From: Armatimonadota bacterium | GTDB taxonomy: Bacteria; Armatimonadota; Fimbriimonadia; Fimbriimonadales; Fimbriimonadaceae | Assembly (NCBI GenBank): GCA_016223145.1 | Contig: JACRPN010000005.1 | Span: 164,511 to 228,510 of the forward strand | DNA: 64,000 nt | Direction of reading: 5' to 3' | Shown here: one piece after another, positions 7,437-15,541 of the stretch | How the letters are laid out: every line of letters starts with the position of its first letter | Numbering within the stretch: the first letter of the stretch is position 1 | Position numbers and translations under genes: made by a program | The notes under the pieces: generated by a model | What the model was told of the DNA's origin: nothing | What the model saw: only the letters and a program-made list of their open reading frames with translations | Database searches by the model: none

Positions 7437-9436
7437 ACCGGACACGTCCCCTTCGGACTCCGCCTCACCATCGGCACCTCGATCTTCCTTCTGCCGCTCA
7501 GGTAATCCGCCGTCACCGAGTTCTTCGCCTTCATGACCTCTTCCGGTGTGCCCTCCGCGACCACCCAGCCGCCGTGCTCGCCCGCGCCGGGACCCAGGTC
7601 GATCAGCCAGTCGGCCGCCATCATGGTCTCCTCGTCGTGCTCCACCACGATGACCGTATTCCCCAGATCGCGCAGGCGCACCAGCGTATCAATGAGCTTG
7701 CGGTTGTCGCGCTGATGCAGCCCGATGCTCGGCTCGTCGAGGATGTAGAGGCAACCCATCAGCCCCGACCCGATCTGGGTCGCCAACCGAATACGCTGGG
7801 CCTCGCCGCCGGCCAAGGTTCGCGCGTTCCGGTCGAGGGTCAGATAACCCAGCCCAACATCCAACAGGAACTTCAGGCGCTCCAGAATCTCCTTGATCGC
7901 GCGCTCGCCGATCGCCAACTGGCGCTTCGTCATGCGCTTCGGCAGTGAATCGAAGAACGTCACCGCGTCCTCGACCGACATCCGGCTCACCTGCGACACG
8001 TCCTTACCGCCGACAAACACGCTCAGGCACTCCGGCTTCAGCCTCCGCCCTTCACAGGTCGGGCAGGGCTTGGTGGACATGTACTGCGCCAAGTCGTTCT
8101 TCACCCACTCGCTCTCGGTGGTGTCCAGGCGCTTCCTGAGCGAGGCCAGCACACCCACCCACTCCGTCTTGAACTTCCGCTCGCTGCGGCCCCAGTGCAT
8201 ATGCACTTCGATCTGCCCCGGCAGACCCTCCCAGACCGCCTTCATGCCCTCCTCAGGAATCTGCGAAGCCGGCAGGCTCGCGTCGAAGCCGACGGTTCGC
8301 CCCACCGCATCCAGCATGTCCGGCCACCACTCCTTCACCTCGCCGGACTTGTAGACGAACGGCACGATGGCTCCATCCCTAAGAGGCTTCGAAAGGTCCG
8401 GGATGATGAGCATGGGATCGAACTCGGTCTTGGTGCCCAGGCCGGTGCAATCGGGGCATGCGCCATAGGGCGAGTTGAACGAGAACATCCTAGGCTCGAG
8501 CTCCGGCATCGAGAACCCGCAGACCGGGCAAGAGTAGGATTCGGAATAGGTTCTTTCAGTTTGGGAGTCCGTTTGGGAGTGCGCGAGCTTGCTCGCGCTA
8601 TCCTCCTCTGTTCCCGATTGCGCGAGCTTGCTCGCGCTTTCTCCATCTTGGGGCTGGCCCGCTTCGGGCATAGCGCGAGCAAGCTCGCGCACTCCCAAAG
8701 TACCGTCCGCACTTCTTCCTTCCCAACTCAGCGTCACCAGACCCTTGCCCATCTTCAGCGCCGCCTCGACCGAATCGGAAAGCCGCTGCTGGATGTCTTC
8801 CTGCACGATCAACCGGTCCACCACGACCTCGATCGTGTGCTGCTTGTAACGGTCCATTGGGATGTCGTCGGTGACCTCATACATCACCCCGTCCACGCGC
8901 ACCCTCACGTAGCCCGAGCGGTTGATCTCCTGCAAGATGTGCTTGTACTCGCCTTTTCGCCCGCGCACCACCGGCGCAAGAACCTGCAGCTTGGTGCCGA
9001 CAGGCATCTCGAGCACCGAATCCACGATCTGGTCGGTGCTCTGCCGCTCGATCGGGCCGTGGCCGTTCGGACAATGCGGCACACCGGTTCTCGCATAGAG
9101 GATGCGAAGATAGTCGTAGATCTCGGTGACCGTTCCGACTGTGGATCGCGGGTTGCGGCTCGCGCTCTTTTGGTCGATCGAGATCGCCGGTGAGAGGCCC
9201 TCGATATGGTCCACGTCGGGCTTGTCCATCTGCCCCAGGAATTGCCGGGCGTAGGCACTGAGCGACTCGACATAACGCCGCTGGCCCTCGGCGTAGATCG
9301 TGTCGAACGCAAGAGAGGACTTCCCCGACCCCGACAATCCGGTGATGACCACCAGCTTGTCCCTGGGGATCTCCACCGTAATGTTCTTCAGGTTGTTTTC
9401 CCTGGCCCCGATGACGACGATCTTGTCATGCGACAT
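7433..9436 (-). CDS. uvrA: Excinuclease ABC subunit A, half-length (first ATPase module only)
   Basis: This is the damage-recognition ATPase of nucleotide excision repair, but only 667 aa against about 940 in normal UvrA. Present in order are Walker [15 protein letters not shown], the first zinc site ([25 protein letters not shown]), the [12 protein letters not shown] segment, the ABC signature [14 protein letters not shown], and Walker [15 protein letters not shown]. The protein stops shortly after [15 protein letters not shown], exactly where the second ATPase module should begin. No second half exists downstream in any frame, because the opposite strand there holds another gene. A 44-residue insertion (about residues 246-289) is encoded by palindromic repeats. 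TATAAT at 9445-9450 (minus strand) lies 8 nt before the ATG. It may be a truncated remnant, a split gene, or a UvrA paralogue. Confidence 0.85.
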   Translation of the reverse strand: MSHDKIVVIGARENNLKNITVEIPRDKLVVITGLSGSGKSSLAFDTIYAEGQRRYVESLSAYARQFLGQMDKPDVDHIEGLSPAISIDQKSASRNPRSTVGTVTEIYDYLRILYARTGVPHCPNGHGPIERQSTDQIVDSVLEMPVGTKLQVLAPVVRGRKGEYKHILQEINRSGYVRVRVDGVMYEVTDDIPMDRYKQHTIEVVVDRLIVQEDIQQRLSDSVEAALKMGKGLVTLSWEGRSADGTLGVRELARAMPEAGQPQDGESASKLAQSGTEEDSASKLAHSQTDSQTERTYSESYSCPVCGFSMPELEPRMFSFNSPYGACPDCTGLGTKTEFDPMLIIPDLSKPLRDGAIVPFVYKSGEVKEWWPDMLDAVGRTVGFDASLPASQIPEEGMKAVWEGLPGQIEVHMHWGRSERKFKTEWVGVLASLRKRLDTTESEWVKNDLAQYMSTKPCPTCEGRRLKPECLSVFVGGKDVSQVSRMSVEDAVTFFDSLPKRMTKRQLAIGERAIKEILERLKFLLDVGLGYLTLDRNARTLAGGEAQRIRLATQIGSGLMGCLYILDEPSIGLHQRDNRKLIDTLVRLRDLGNTVIVVEHDEETMMAADWLIDLGPGAGEHGGWVVAEGTPEEVMKAKNSVTADYLSGRRKIEVPMVRRSPKGTCPV
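8572..8699. repeat. Palindromic repeat cluster inserted in frame in uvrA
   Basis: Three copies of a 19-nt palindrome-like unit (GCGCGAGCTTGCTCGCGCT) lie at 8581-8599, 8620-8638 and, inverted, 8672-8690. With their flanks (TTTGGGAGT and ACTCCCAAA) the outer copies form exact 28-bp inverted repeats at 8572-8599 and 8672-8699. All lie inside the uvrA reading frame and code for motifs such as [14 protein letters not shown] and ELARA, at a point where normal UvrA proteins have only a short linker. Confidence 0.85.
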
Positions 9437-9444
9437 GAGGCTCC

Positions 9445-9450
9445 ATTATA
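9445..9450 (-). promoter_or_regulatory. uvrA -10 element, leaderless arrangement
   Basis: The minus strand reads TATAAT 8 nt before the uvrA ATG. No Shine-Dalgarno motif fits between them in a normal transcript. No clear -35 is seen. Confidence 0.55.
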
Positions 9451-9504
9451 CGCAGGATGGGTAGACAGGTGTGCGGCTGATCGCAAATGGCGTGAGAATT
9501 GTGA

Positions 9505-9602
9505 TTGTGGTGAGGATGGTGAGAGTTGCCCCGGACCATCTCACACTCTCACCAGTCTCACCATTTTCACCCTATCGCCATTCTCACCACTCTCACGATC
9601 CC
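9505..9602. repeat. Low-complexity spacer of CTCACC/GGTGAG words
   Basis: The uvrA-nhaD spacer is mostly degenerate copies of TGGTGAGGATGGTGAGAG and its complement CTCACCAGTCTCACCATTTT, so it can fold back on itself. It contains no gene. Confidence 0.7.
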
Positions 9603-9624
9603 GGCCCATAATCACCTCATACCA

Positions 9625-11028
9625 ATGGACCTGCCCCCTGCACTCTTCCAAATGCTTCCCCTGCTCGCTGCCGATACCGGAGGCTCCGCCCCCAATCTCA
9701 CGGCATCCTGGGTTGGCATCGCCTGCATCGCGCTGTTTGCGGTGGCCTATCTCATGGTGATCGGCGAGGAAAGGCTGCGCCTTCACAAGTCCATGCCGGT
9801 GCTGGTGGCCGCGGGGCTGATGTGGCTGATCATCGGCATCGGGGTTTCCATGACTGGCGACTCAGAGGCCCTGGAAGCACCCATCAAGCGCTACCTCCTG
9901 GAGTACGGCGAACTGTTCCTGTTCCTGCTCGCGGCGATCACCTACGTCAACACCATGGAAGAGCGCGGCGTCTTCAGCGCACTCAAGTCCTGGCTGATCT
10001 CCAAGAACCTCTCCTTACGAGCGCTCTTTTGGGTGACTGGCGGTTTGGCGTTCGTGATGTCGCCCGTCGCCGACAACCTCACCACCGCTCTCGTCCTGGG
10101 AGCCGTCATGGTGACGCTCGGAAAGGGCCATCCCAAGTTCGTCGCGCTCGGCTGCATCAACATCGTGGTCGCCGCCAACGCCGGCGGCGCGTTCAGTCCG
10201 TTCGGAGACATCACCACCCTCATGGTGTGGCAATCGGGGAAGGTCCTCTTTCACGAGTTCTTTGCGCTCTTCTTGCCGTCGCTCGTAAGTTGGCTTATCC
10301 CGGCCGCCCTCATGACCCTAGCCTTGCCGAAAGAGCGGCCCGAACCGGCCGCCGAATCCGCCCGCATGAAGCCCGGAGCGCGAACCGTAGTGGTCCTGTT
10401 CCTGGCCACCATCACGATGACCGTGCTCGGGCACAATTTCCTCCACCTTCCATCAGCAGTCGGGATGATGGCAGGTTTGGGCATGTTGAAGGCCTTTAGC
10501 TATCTACGAAGTCGAACAGTCGCCCGCGCGCATACCGATTCCGACGATCCGAGCCTCCTATCGGAAATCGACGAGGACCGCCGCAGCGCGGCAACGTTCG
10601 ACTCCTTCAAGCAGATGGAGCGCATGGAGTGGGACACGCTCATGTTCTTCTATGGCGTCATCCTTTGCGTCGGCGCGTTGAACACCCTGGGCTACCTTGC
10701 AGGGCTTTCAAACGGCCTTTATGGAGGGCTGGGGCCAACCCTGGCCAACTCCGCGATAGGCGTCATCTCCGCCCTCATCGACAACATCCCCGTCATGTTC
10801 GCCGTGCTTTCCATGAACCCGGAGATGTCCCATTCCCAGTGGCTCCTCGTGACCTACGCCGCGGGCGTGGGCGGATCGCTGCTCTCGATCGGAAGCGCCG
10901 CTGGGGTCGCCCTTATGGGTCAAGCGAAGAAGGAATACACCTTCGCTAGCCACCTAAAATGGACCTGGGCGATCGCACTGGGCTACCTGGCGGGCATCGG
11001 CGTGCATCTGGCCCTGAATGGGCGATAG
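9625..11028 (+). CDS. nhaD: NhaD-type sodium/proton antiporter
   Basis: This 467-aa polytopic membrane protein of the ion transporter superfamily should exchange Na+ for H+ across the inner membrane. Recognisable NhaD segments are the GLAFVMSPVADNLTTALVLG core, the ANAGGAFSPFGDITTLMVWQ region, and SALIDNIPVMFAVLSM with GVGGSLLSIGSAAGVALMGQ near the end. The start is ATG at 9625. Sequence upstream in the same frame is the intergenic word repeat and codes for unnatural His/Ser-rich sequence. A CATAAT hexamer lies 12 nt before the ATG. The gene sits between uvrA and uvrC with no functional link that I can see. Confidence 0.9.
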   Translation: MDLPPALFQMLPLLAADTGGSAPNLTASWVGIACIALFAVAYLMVIGEERLRLHKSMPVLVAAGLMWLIIGIGVSMTGDSEALEAPIKRYLLEYGELFLFLLAAITYVNTMEERGVFSALKSWLISKNLSLRALFWVTGGLAFVMSPVADNLTTALVLGAVMVTLGKGHPKFVALGCINIVVAANAGGAFSPFGDITTLMVWQSGKVLFHEFFALFLPSLVSWLIPAALMTLALPKERPEPAAESARMKPGARTVVVLFLATITMTVLGHNFLHLPSAVGMMAGLGMLKAFSYLRSRTVARAHTDSDDPSLLSEIDEDRRSAATFDSFKQMERMEWDTLMFFYGVILCVGALNTLGYLAGLSNGLYGGLGPTLANSAIGVISALIDNIPVMFAVLSMNPEMSHSQWLLVTYAAGVGGSLLSIGSAAGVALMGQAKKEYTFASHLKWTWAIALGYLAGIGVHLALNGR

Positions 11029-11124
11029 AGGCGTCGCAATCCTGTGCGGATCTTTCTTTCGCAGCCTCGATACGTAGTATAGGACGGATAGGTCATATTC
11101 GCTCTATAGCCGACTGATTGACCC

Positions 11125-13077
11125 ATGCCGCGACCCCTGAAGCCCACCGACTCCGTCGCCGAGAAGCTGAAGAAGCTCCCCGGCAACCCGGGCTGCTACA
11201 TCTTCAAGGACGAAAACGGCTCCGTGCTCTACGTCGGTAAGGCGGTGGTGCTCAAGAACCGCGTCCGCAGCTACTTTCACCAGTCCACCAAGCACGCCAT
11301 GCGCATCGCCCGGATGGTCGCCCGCGTGCGCGACCTGGAGTGGATCGTCGTGGACAGCGAGGTCGAGGCGCTCGTGCTCGAGTGCAACCTCATCAAGCAG
11401 CACCGGCCGCCTTATAACGTGCTGCTGCGCGACGACAAGAGCTACCCCTATGTGGTCATCACCAAGGAGAAATTCCCGCGGGTGCTCTTCACGCGCCGCG
11501 TGAGAAAAGACGGCTCGAAGTACTTCGGACCTTACACATCCGCCTACACCGTCCGCGAGACCCTGCAGATTCTCCACAAGGCGTTTCAGCTCATCCCCTG
11601 CGGCAAGAGCTGGTCCGGTGAGCCGGTTCAACGGCCTTGCCTCTACCATCACCTGGGCCAGTGCATGGCGCCGTGCGCCGGCATGGCCGACCGCAAGGCG
11701 TACCAAGTGGTGCTGGACCAAGTCACTCAGGTGCTCTCTGGCAAGGGCGAGGCCCTCATCTCCAAGCTGCGGTCTGACATGTCGGACATGTCAGACCGAA
11801 TGGACTTCGAACGAGCTGCCGAAGTGCGCGACCAGATCGTGGCGATCGAAAGCATGATGCAGAAGCAGAAGGTGCTCGACACCGACCAGATCGACCGCGA
11901 CGTGGTCGCGGTGGTCAAAGATGAACGCGGCTCGGCGATCCAGATGCTCTACGTTCGCGGAGGGAAGCTCATCGGCCAGCGGCAGTTCTTTCTCGACCGC
12001 TCGACCGAAGCCTCGCCGACCGAGGCCGTGCAGGAGTTCGTCAAGCAGTACTACGCCGACGCCCCCGAGGTGCCCCGCGAGATCCTGTTGCCGGTCGAAA
12101 TCGAGGAACGCAAGATCGTCGAGGCGTTCCTCAGAAACAAGAAGGGCTCGGCGGTGCGCATCGAAGTTCCCGGCGGCGGCGAGGGGCTGGCACTGGTCGA
12201 GATGGCCGCTGCGAACGCCGAGCAAGCCTTGAGCGCTATGGCGTCGGAAATCAAGCAACAGGAACAATGGGCCGAGGAGGCGATCGTTGAGTTGCAGGAG
12301 GCGCTCGGCCTCCCCACGCCGGCTGAAAGGGTGGAGGGCTACGACATTTCCAACATCCAGGGCACGGCGCCGGTGGGTTCGATGGTTGTGGCGATCCACG
12401 GCACGGCAGCCAAAGCGGAGTACCGCCGCTTCAGGATCAAGTGGAGCCCCGAAAGCCCCAACGACTTCGCCATGATGAAGGAGGTCATCCTTCGCAGGCT
12501 TCGCGCCTATCTCGATGGGCAACCCAAGTTCGCCACTCTGCCCGACCTCATCATGATCGATGGCGGAAAAGGACAGTTGTCGGCGGCGCTGGAGGCTCGA
12601 GATTCGCTCGGCCTCACGGTGCCCATGGTCGGCTTGGCGAAGAAGATGGAACTGCTGTATGTTCCGGAGGATTTTCTGCAACCCCATTCCGACATATCGG
12701 ACTTGTCAAGCGCGTCCGCCCTGTCTGACCCATCTGACCCGTCCGACACGTCCGACTCCGCCAAAGCACCAAAGCAGCTCCGCTTCCGCGAGATCGAACT
12801 CCCCCTCATGTCTCCGGGCCTGGTACTGCTCCGCCGCCTGCGCGATGAGGCCCACCGCTTCGCCGTCAGCTTCCACCGTAAGGTTCGCGACAAGCGGCTT
12901 TCGGCATCGGCCATCGAGGAAATCCCTGGAATCGGGCCCCGCCGGAAGCGCCTGCTGCTGCGAACCTTCGGCTCCCTGGAGGGTGTCCGCCGCGCGACGG
13001 TTGAGGAGATCGCCTCGGTCCCGACGATGACCCAAAGGCTCGCCGAGCAAGTCAAGGAATTCCTGGCGGAGGCGTGA
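11125..13077 (+). CDS. uvrC: Excinuclease ABC subunit C
   Basis: This is the dual-incision nuclease of nucleotide excision repair, 650 aa and complete. Domains in order are the GIY-YIG nuclease (NPGCYIFKDENGSVLYVGKA, R and E further on), the UVR motif (MDFERAAEVRDQIVAIESM), the RNase H-like nuclease (VEGYDISNIQGTAPVGSMVV and LIMIDGGKGQL), and the C-terminal helix-hairpin-helix pair (IPGIGPRRKRLLLRTFG). The region before the UVR motif carries a perfect palindrome (11771-11797). A loop of about 30 residues rich in Ser-Asp (HSDISDLSSASALSDPSDPS and on) lies between the RNase H domain and the HhH, where other UvrC proteins have a short linker. Both stretches are made of a repeated 9-nt word. Confidence 0.95.
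   Translation: MPRPLKPTDSVAEKLKKLPGNPGCYIFKDENGSVLYVGKAVVLKNRVRSYFHQSTKHAMRIARMVARVRDLEWIVVDSEVEALVLECNLIKQHRPPYNVLLRDDKSYPYVVITKEKFPRVLFTRRVRKDGSKYFGPYTSAYTVRETLQILHKAFQLIPCGKSWSGEPVQRPCLYHHLGQCMAPCAGMADRKAYQVVLDQVTQVLSGKGEALISKLRSDMSDMSDRMDFERAAEVRDQIVAIESMMQKQKVLDTDQIDRDVVAVVKDERGSAIQMLYVRGGKLIGQRQFFLDRSTEASPTEAVQEFVKQYYADAPEVPREILLPVEIEERKIVEAFLRNKKGSAVRIEVPGGGEGLALVEMAAANAEQALSAMASEIKQQEQWAEEAIVELQEALGLPTPAERVEGYDISNIQGTAPVGSMVVAIHGTAAKAEYRRFRIKWSPESPNDFAMMKEVILRRLRAYLDGQPKFATLPDLIMIDGGKGQLSAALEARDSLGLTVPMVGLAKKMELLYVPEDFLQPHSDISDLSSASALSDPSDPSDTSDSAKAPKQLRFREIELPLMSPGLVLLRRLRDEAHRFAVSFHRKVRDKRLSASAIEEIPGIGPRRKRLLLRTFGSLEGVRRATVEEIASVPTMTQRLAEQVKEFLAEA
11771..11797. repeat. Perfect palindrome in uvrC (SD-word family)
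   Basis: The half-site GGTCTGACATGTC is followed by one central base and its exact reverse complement. It is read in frame as RSDMSDMSDR, just before the UVR motif. Confidence 0.8.
12685..12765. repeat. Degenerate 9-nt tandem repeat in uvrC coding Ser-Asp-x
   Basis: About eight imperfect copies of a TCYGACNNG word encode a Ser-Asp-x loop. The same word occurs in rplJ (24809-24852 and 24958-24995) and in the palindrome at 11771. Confidence 0.75.
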
Positions 13078-13085
13078 GATCAGTT

Positions 13086-13568
13086 ATGTTAAGTGGATCG
13101 AGTCAGAGCGTCAATCGAGATTCCAGAGATCGACTCGCAGATTGCCTATTGCTCTGGATGGAAAGAAGGGTGGGAAGTTACTGGCTCGATGACCAGATGA
13201 CTGGCGAAGAGCTTTGGTTTCCGGAACCTCATGACGACGGTTACGAGCTTTGTTGGAGAATCGTCTGGGCTACCTATGACGACTTTACTGACCACGTTCT
13301 AGTGGCGGATGTCCCATCGCAATGGGAGCTGTTCTTGCGTGCCCTAGCTTTCCTCAGGTCGGACGTTAAGACGGGCCGCATTGCAGAGCGCTCGTGGTTC
13401 AGGTGGCCCGCGGAGGACAACCCAATCTGGCAGTGCCAGCCCTTCGAGACCCCAGAGCAATGGGCCTCACACCGGCATCTCGTTGCGGAGGAATCCAGGT
13501 GGGAGCCACCAATCGCGCTCAGTCGGTCTGCCGCAAAACAGTTAGCTCTTGCCCTGAAAGCCAAGTAA
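13086..13568 (+). CDS. Hypothetical protein
   Basis: This 160-aa protein has no domain that I recognise. It is acidic and Trp-rich (WMERRVGSYWLDDQMTGEEL, YELCWRIVWATYDDF, RSWFRWPAEDNPIWQCQPFE) and has no signal peptide or membrane segment. The frame opens with a GTG at 13074 overlapping the uvrC stop. The ATG at 13086 is preferred because GGAGG at 13068-13072 would touch the GTG but precedes the ATG. Base composition is visibly lower in GC than uvrC, so it may be a recent acquisition. It is probably a real small gene, function unknown. Confidence 0.55.
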   Translation: MLSGSSQSVNRDSRDRLADCLLLWMERRVGSYWLDDQMTGEELWFPEPHDDGYELCWRIVWATYDDFTDHVLVADVPSQWELFLRALAFLRSDVKTGRIAERSWFRWPAEDNPIWQCQPFETPEQWASHRHLVAEESRWEPPIALSRSAAKQLALALKAK

Positions 13569-13636
13569 CAGGCATCGCAGCTTCCGGCTTACGAAGCGGT
13601 AATGCCTCGTTGGCATGAAGCAGTACAATCCTCCGA

Positions 13637-14092
13637 ATGGCACAAATGCACGACTATCCGGTTTCGGTTCGTTGGAGCGGCGGCAAGGACGGGGGCGGAT
13701 CGGCCTCCTGCGGCAACACGGGAACCCAGTTCCCCCTCTCGATCGGCAAAGAGTTCGGAGGCCCCGGGGCGGGCACCAACCCCGAAGAGCTGCTCACCTC
13801 TTCGATCGCGGCCTGCTGGGCCATCACCTTCGGCCTGATCGCCGCCAACCGCAAGCTCCCCGTGGCAAATATCGAAGCCAACGCCGTCGGGCACGTCGAG
13901 CAGAACGGCATGCAGTTCACCTTCACAAAGATCACGCTCCGCCCCAAGATCACGCTCGAACCCGGCGCCACCGACGAGCAGGCCGCCTTGGCCTCCGACA
14001 TGGCTCACAAGGCCGAATCCTACTGCATCATTACGGCTGCGGTCCGCGACAAGGTCGCGGTGGAACTGGAAGTCGAAGTGGTCAGGACGTAA
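13637..14092 (+). CDS. OsmC/Ohr-family peroxidase-like protein
   Basis: This 151-aa protein has the OsmC fold, whose members reduce organic hydroperoxides with two cysteines. The peroxidatic Cys sits in LLTSSIAACWAITFGLIA and the resolving Cys in HKAESYCIITAAV, the usual spacing. The N-terminal GTQFPLSIGKEFGGPGAGTNPEE segment matches the substrate-side loop. TACAAT at 13624-13629 lies 7 nt before the ATG, with no Shine-Dalgarno site, so the transcript is probably leaderless. No MarR-type regulator (OhrR) is adjacent. Confidence 0.85.
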   Translation: MAQMHDYPVSVRWSGGKDGGGSASCGNTGTQFPLSIGKEFGGPGAGTNPEELLTSSIAACWAITFGLIAANRKLPVANIEANAVGHVEQNGMQFTFTKITLRPKITLEPGATDEQAALASDMAHKAESYCIITAAVRDKVAVELEVEVVRT

Positions 14093-14106
14093 TCCGGCGC
14101 CCCCTC

Positions 14107-14215
14107 AACCGGTTCGCTTCGTTCACCGGCCTCTCCCCCTGGGGAGAGGTGGAGTGGGCCCCTCCCTTGGTTTTGCGCAGCGAAACTGAGGGAGGGGTTG
14201 GGGAGGGAGACTCCG
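14107..14215. repeat. Two dispersed repeat elements in the OsmC-ilvC spacer
   Basis: Bases 14107-14137 match 44209-44239 in inverted orientation at 30 of 31 positions (core CGGTTCGCTTCGTTCACCGG). Bases 14158-14215 form a long hairpin with outer arms CCCCTCCCT/AGGGAGGGG, and the same element recurs at 22468-22526. The rest of the gap to 14440 holds CTCACC-type words and a GTCTGACCC word. I see no gene in 14093-14440. Confidence 0.75.
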
Positions 14216-14440
14216 GCGATCTGGGAACTGAAGACTAAGAGGACGGAGCAAAGGCGACCTATGGAGGTATCTCGCCAAGGTGCAAACGTGCACCAATGAG
14301 ACCCAGCGAACCCATGAGCCAGACGGCGCCGGTCCTCGCGGTTCTCAAGGCAGACCAAGAGTCTGACCCACGTGTCTGTTTGACACAGGTTCTCGCCCAC
14401 TCACTCACCCTCTCACCGGCTCACCGACTCACCCTCGTCC

Positions 14441-15418
14441 TCACGCATCCTCCATCGCCTTCCGCACTTCTGCCCCGGTCCGTTCGACTGCAAGGCCGCG
14501 CTCTATCGACTTCAGTGCGTCTAGCGTGTGGCTCCCCAGTCTCGCCTCACGAAGCCAGCCTTCGGCGAACTTGCCGCTTCGGATGCTCTCAATCGTTTCG
14601 CGCATCGCCTGGCGCGTCTCGTCGGTCACGATGCGGGTCCCTGCGGTCAGGCCGCCCCATTGCGCGGTGTCGCTGATCGCTTCGCGCATCCCCGCAATGC
14701 CGCGCTCGACAATCAAATCCACGATCAGCTTTGTCTCGTACAGGGTCTCGAAATAGGCGATCTCCGGCGTGTACCCCGCCTCCAGAAGCGTCTCAAACGC
14801 CGCGGAAATCAGGTTTGGGATGCCGCCGCAGAGCACCACCTGCTCGCCGAATAGGTCGGTTTCCGTCTCCTCGCGAAAGGTCGTCTCCATCAAGAGTGAC
14901 CGCCCGCACCCGATCCCCCAAGCATAGGCGAGCGCCAAGTCCCTTGCCCGCCCGGAAACGTCCTGGTGCACCGCCACCAGTCCCGGCACCCCGGACCCCT
15001 CCTCATACTTGCGGCGAACCCCCGTGCCCACTCCCTTCGGGGATACCAGGACCACGTCGACGTCTTCCCTTGGGCAGATCATTCCCGACAGAATCGCGAA
15101 CCCGTGGGCAAACAGCAGCGCCGACCCAGGCCCCAGCGCAATGCGCACAAACCCTTCATAGGCCTCCGCCATCTTCATGTCGGGCACGAGCATCGCGACA
15201 ATATCCGCGCCCGCCACAGCCTCCTCGATCGGAAGAACCGAAAGCCCCTCGGCCTCCGCCGTCCCCCGATGGGCGCTGCTTTCCCTGAGTCCGACCACCA
15301 CCCGCGCACCCGAGTCTCGCAAGTTCAGGGCCTGAGCCCGGCCCTGGTTGCCGTAGCCCACGATCGCCACGGTCCGATCGAGCAGCAATTGAGGGTTTGG
15401 AACGAGCGAACTGCCCAC
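14441..15418 (-). CDS. ilvC: Ketol-acid reductoisomerase (class I)
   Basis: This is the second step of branched-chain amino-acid synthesis: isomerisation and NAD(P)H-dependent reduction of acetolactate or acetohydroxybutyrate. It is 325 aa, the normal class I length. Visible are the Rossmann motif VAIVGYGNQGRAQALNLRDSG, the catalytic His in LLFAHGFAI, the metal-site segment EETETDLFGEQVVLCGG, and the C-terminal SDTAQWGGLTAG. The start is GTG at 15418. No other ilv or leu gene is nearby. The frame on the opposite strand is long but is a shadow of this gene. Confidence 0.93.
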   Translation of the reverse strand: MGSSLVPNPQLLLDRTVAIVGYGNQGRAQALNLRDSGARVVVGLRESSAHRGTAEAEGLSVLPIEEAVAGADIVAMLVPDMKMAEAYEGFVRIALGPGSALLFAHGFAILSGMICPREDVDVVLVSPKGVGTGVRRKYEEGSGVPGLVAVHQDVSGRARDLALAYAWGIGCGRSLLMETTFREETETDLFGEQVVLCGGIPNLISAAFETLLEAGYTPEIAYFETLYETKLIVDLIVERGIAGMREAISDTAQWGGLTAGTRIVTDETRQAMRETIESIRSGKFAEGWLREARLGSHTLDALKSIERGLAVERTGAEVRKAMEDA

Positions 15419-15541
15419 CTGTCAAACCTACCTCAACACGTTTCTTGGAAATTCTTTCAATCTCCGTATCGCCAAGGGCAGGCGTGCGTCGTATCATGCG
15501 AATACGCCCCCAATGCAGGACGCACAGGAGGGCAACCAACC

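Noticed and set aside
8572-8699. The uvrA palindrome cluster as a CRISPR array
   Set aside because: There are only three copies of 19 nt, one inverted, lying inside an open coding frame and with no cas genes nearby.
14966-15541. A long in-frame upstream extension of the membrane gene, opposite to ilvC
   Set aside because: It is antisense to the well-supported ilvC and is rich in Arg/His/Pro. The real start is the TTG at 15542 behind a strong ribosome-binding site.
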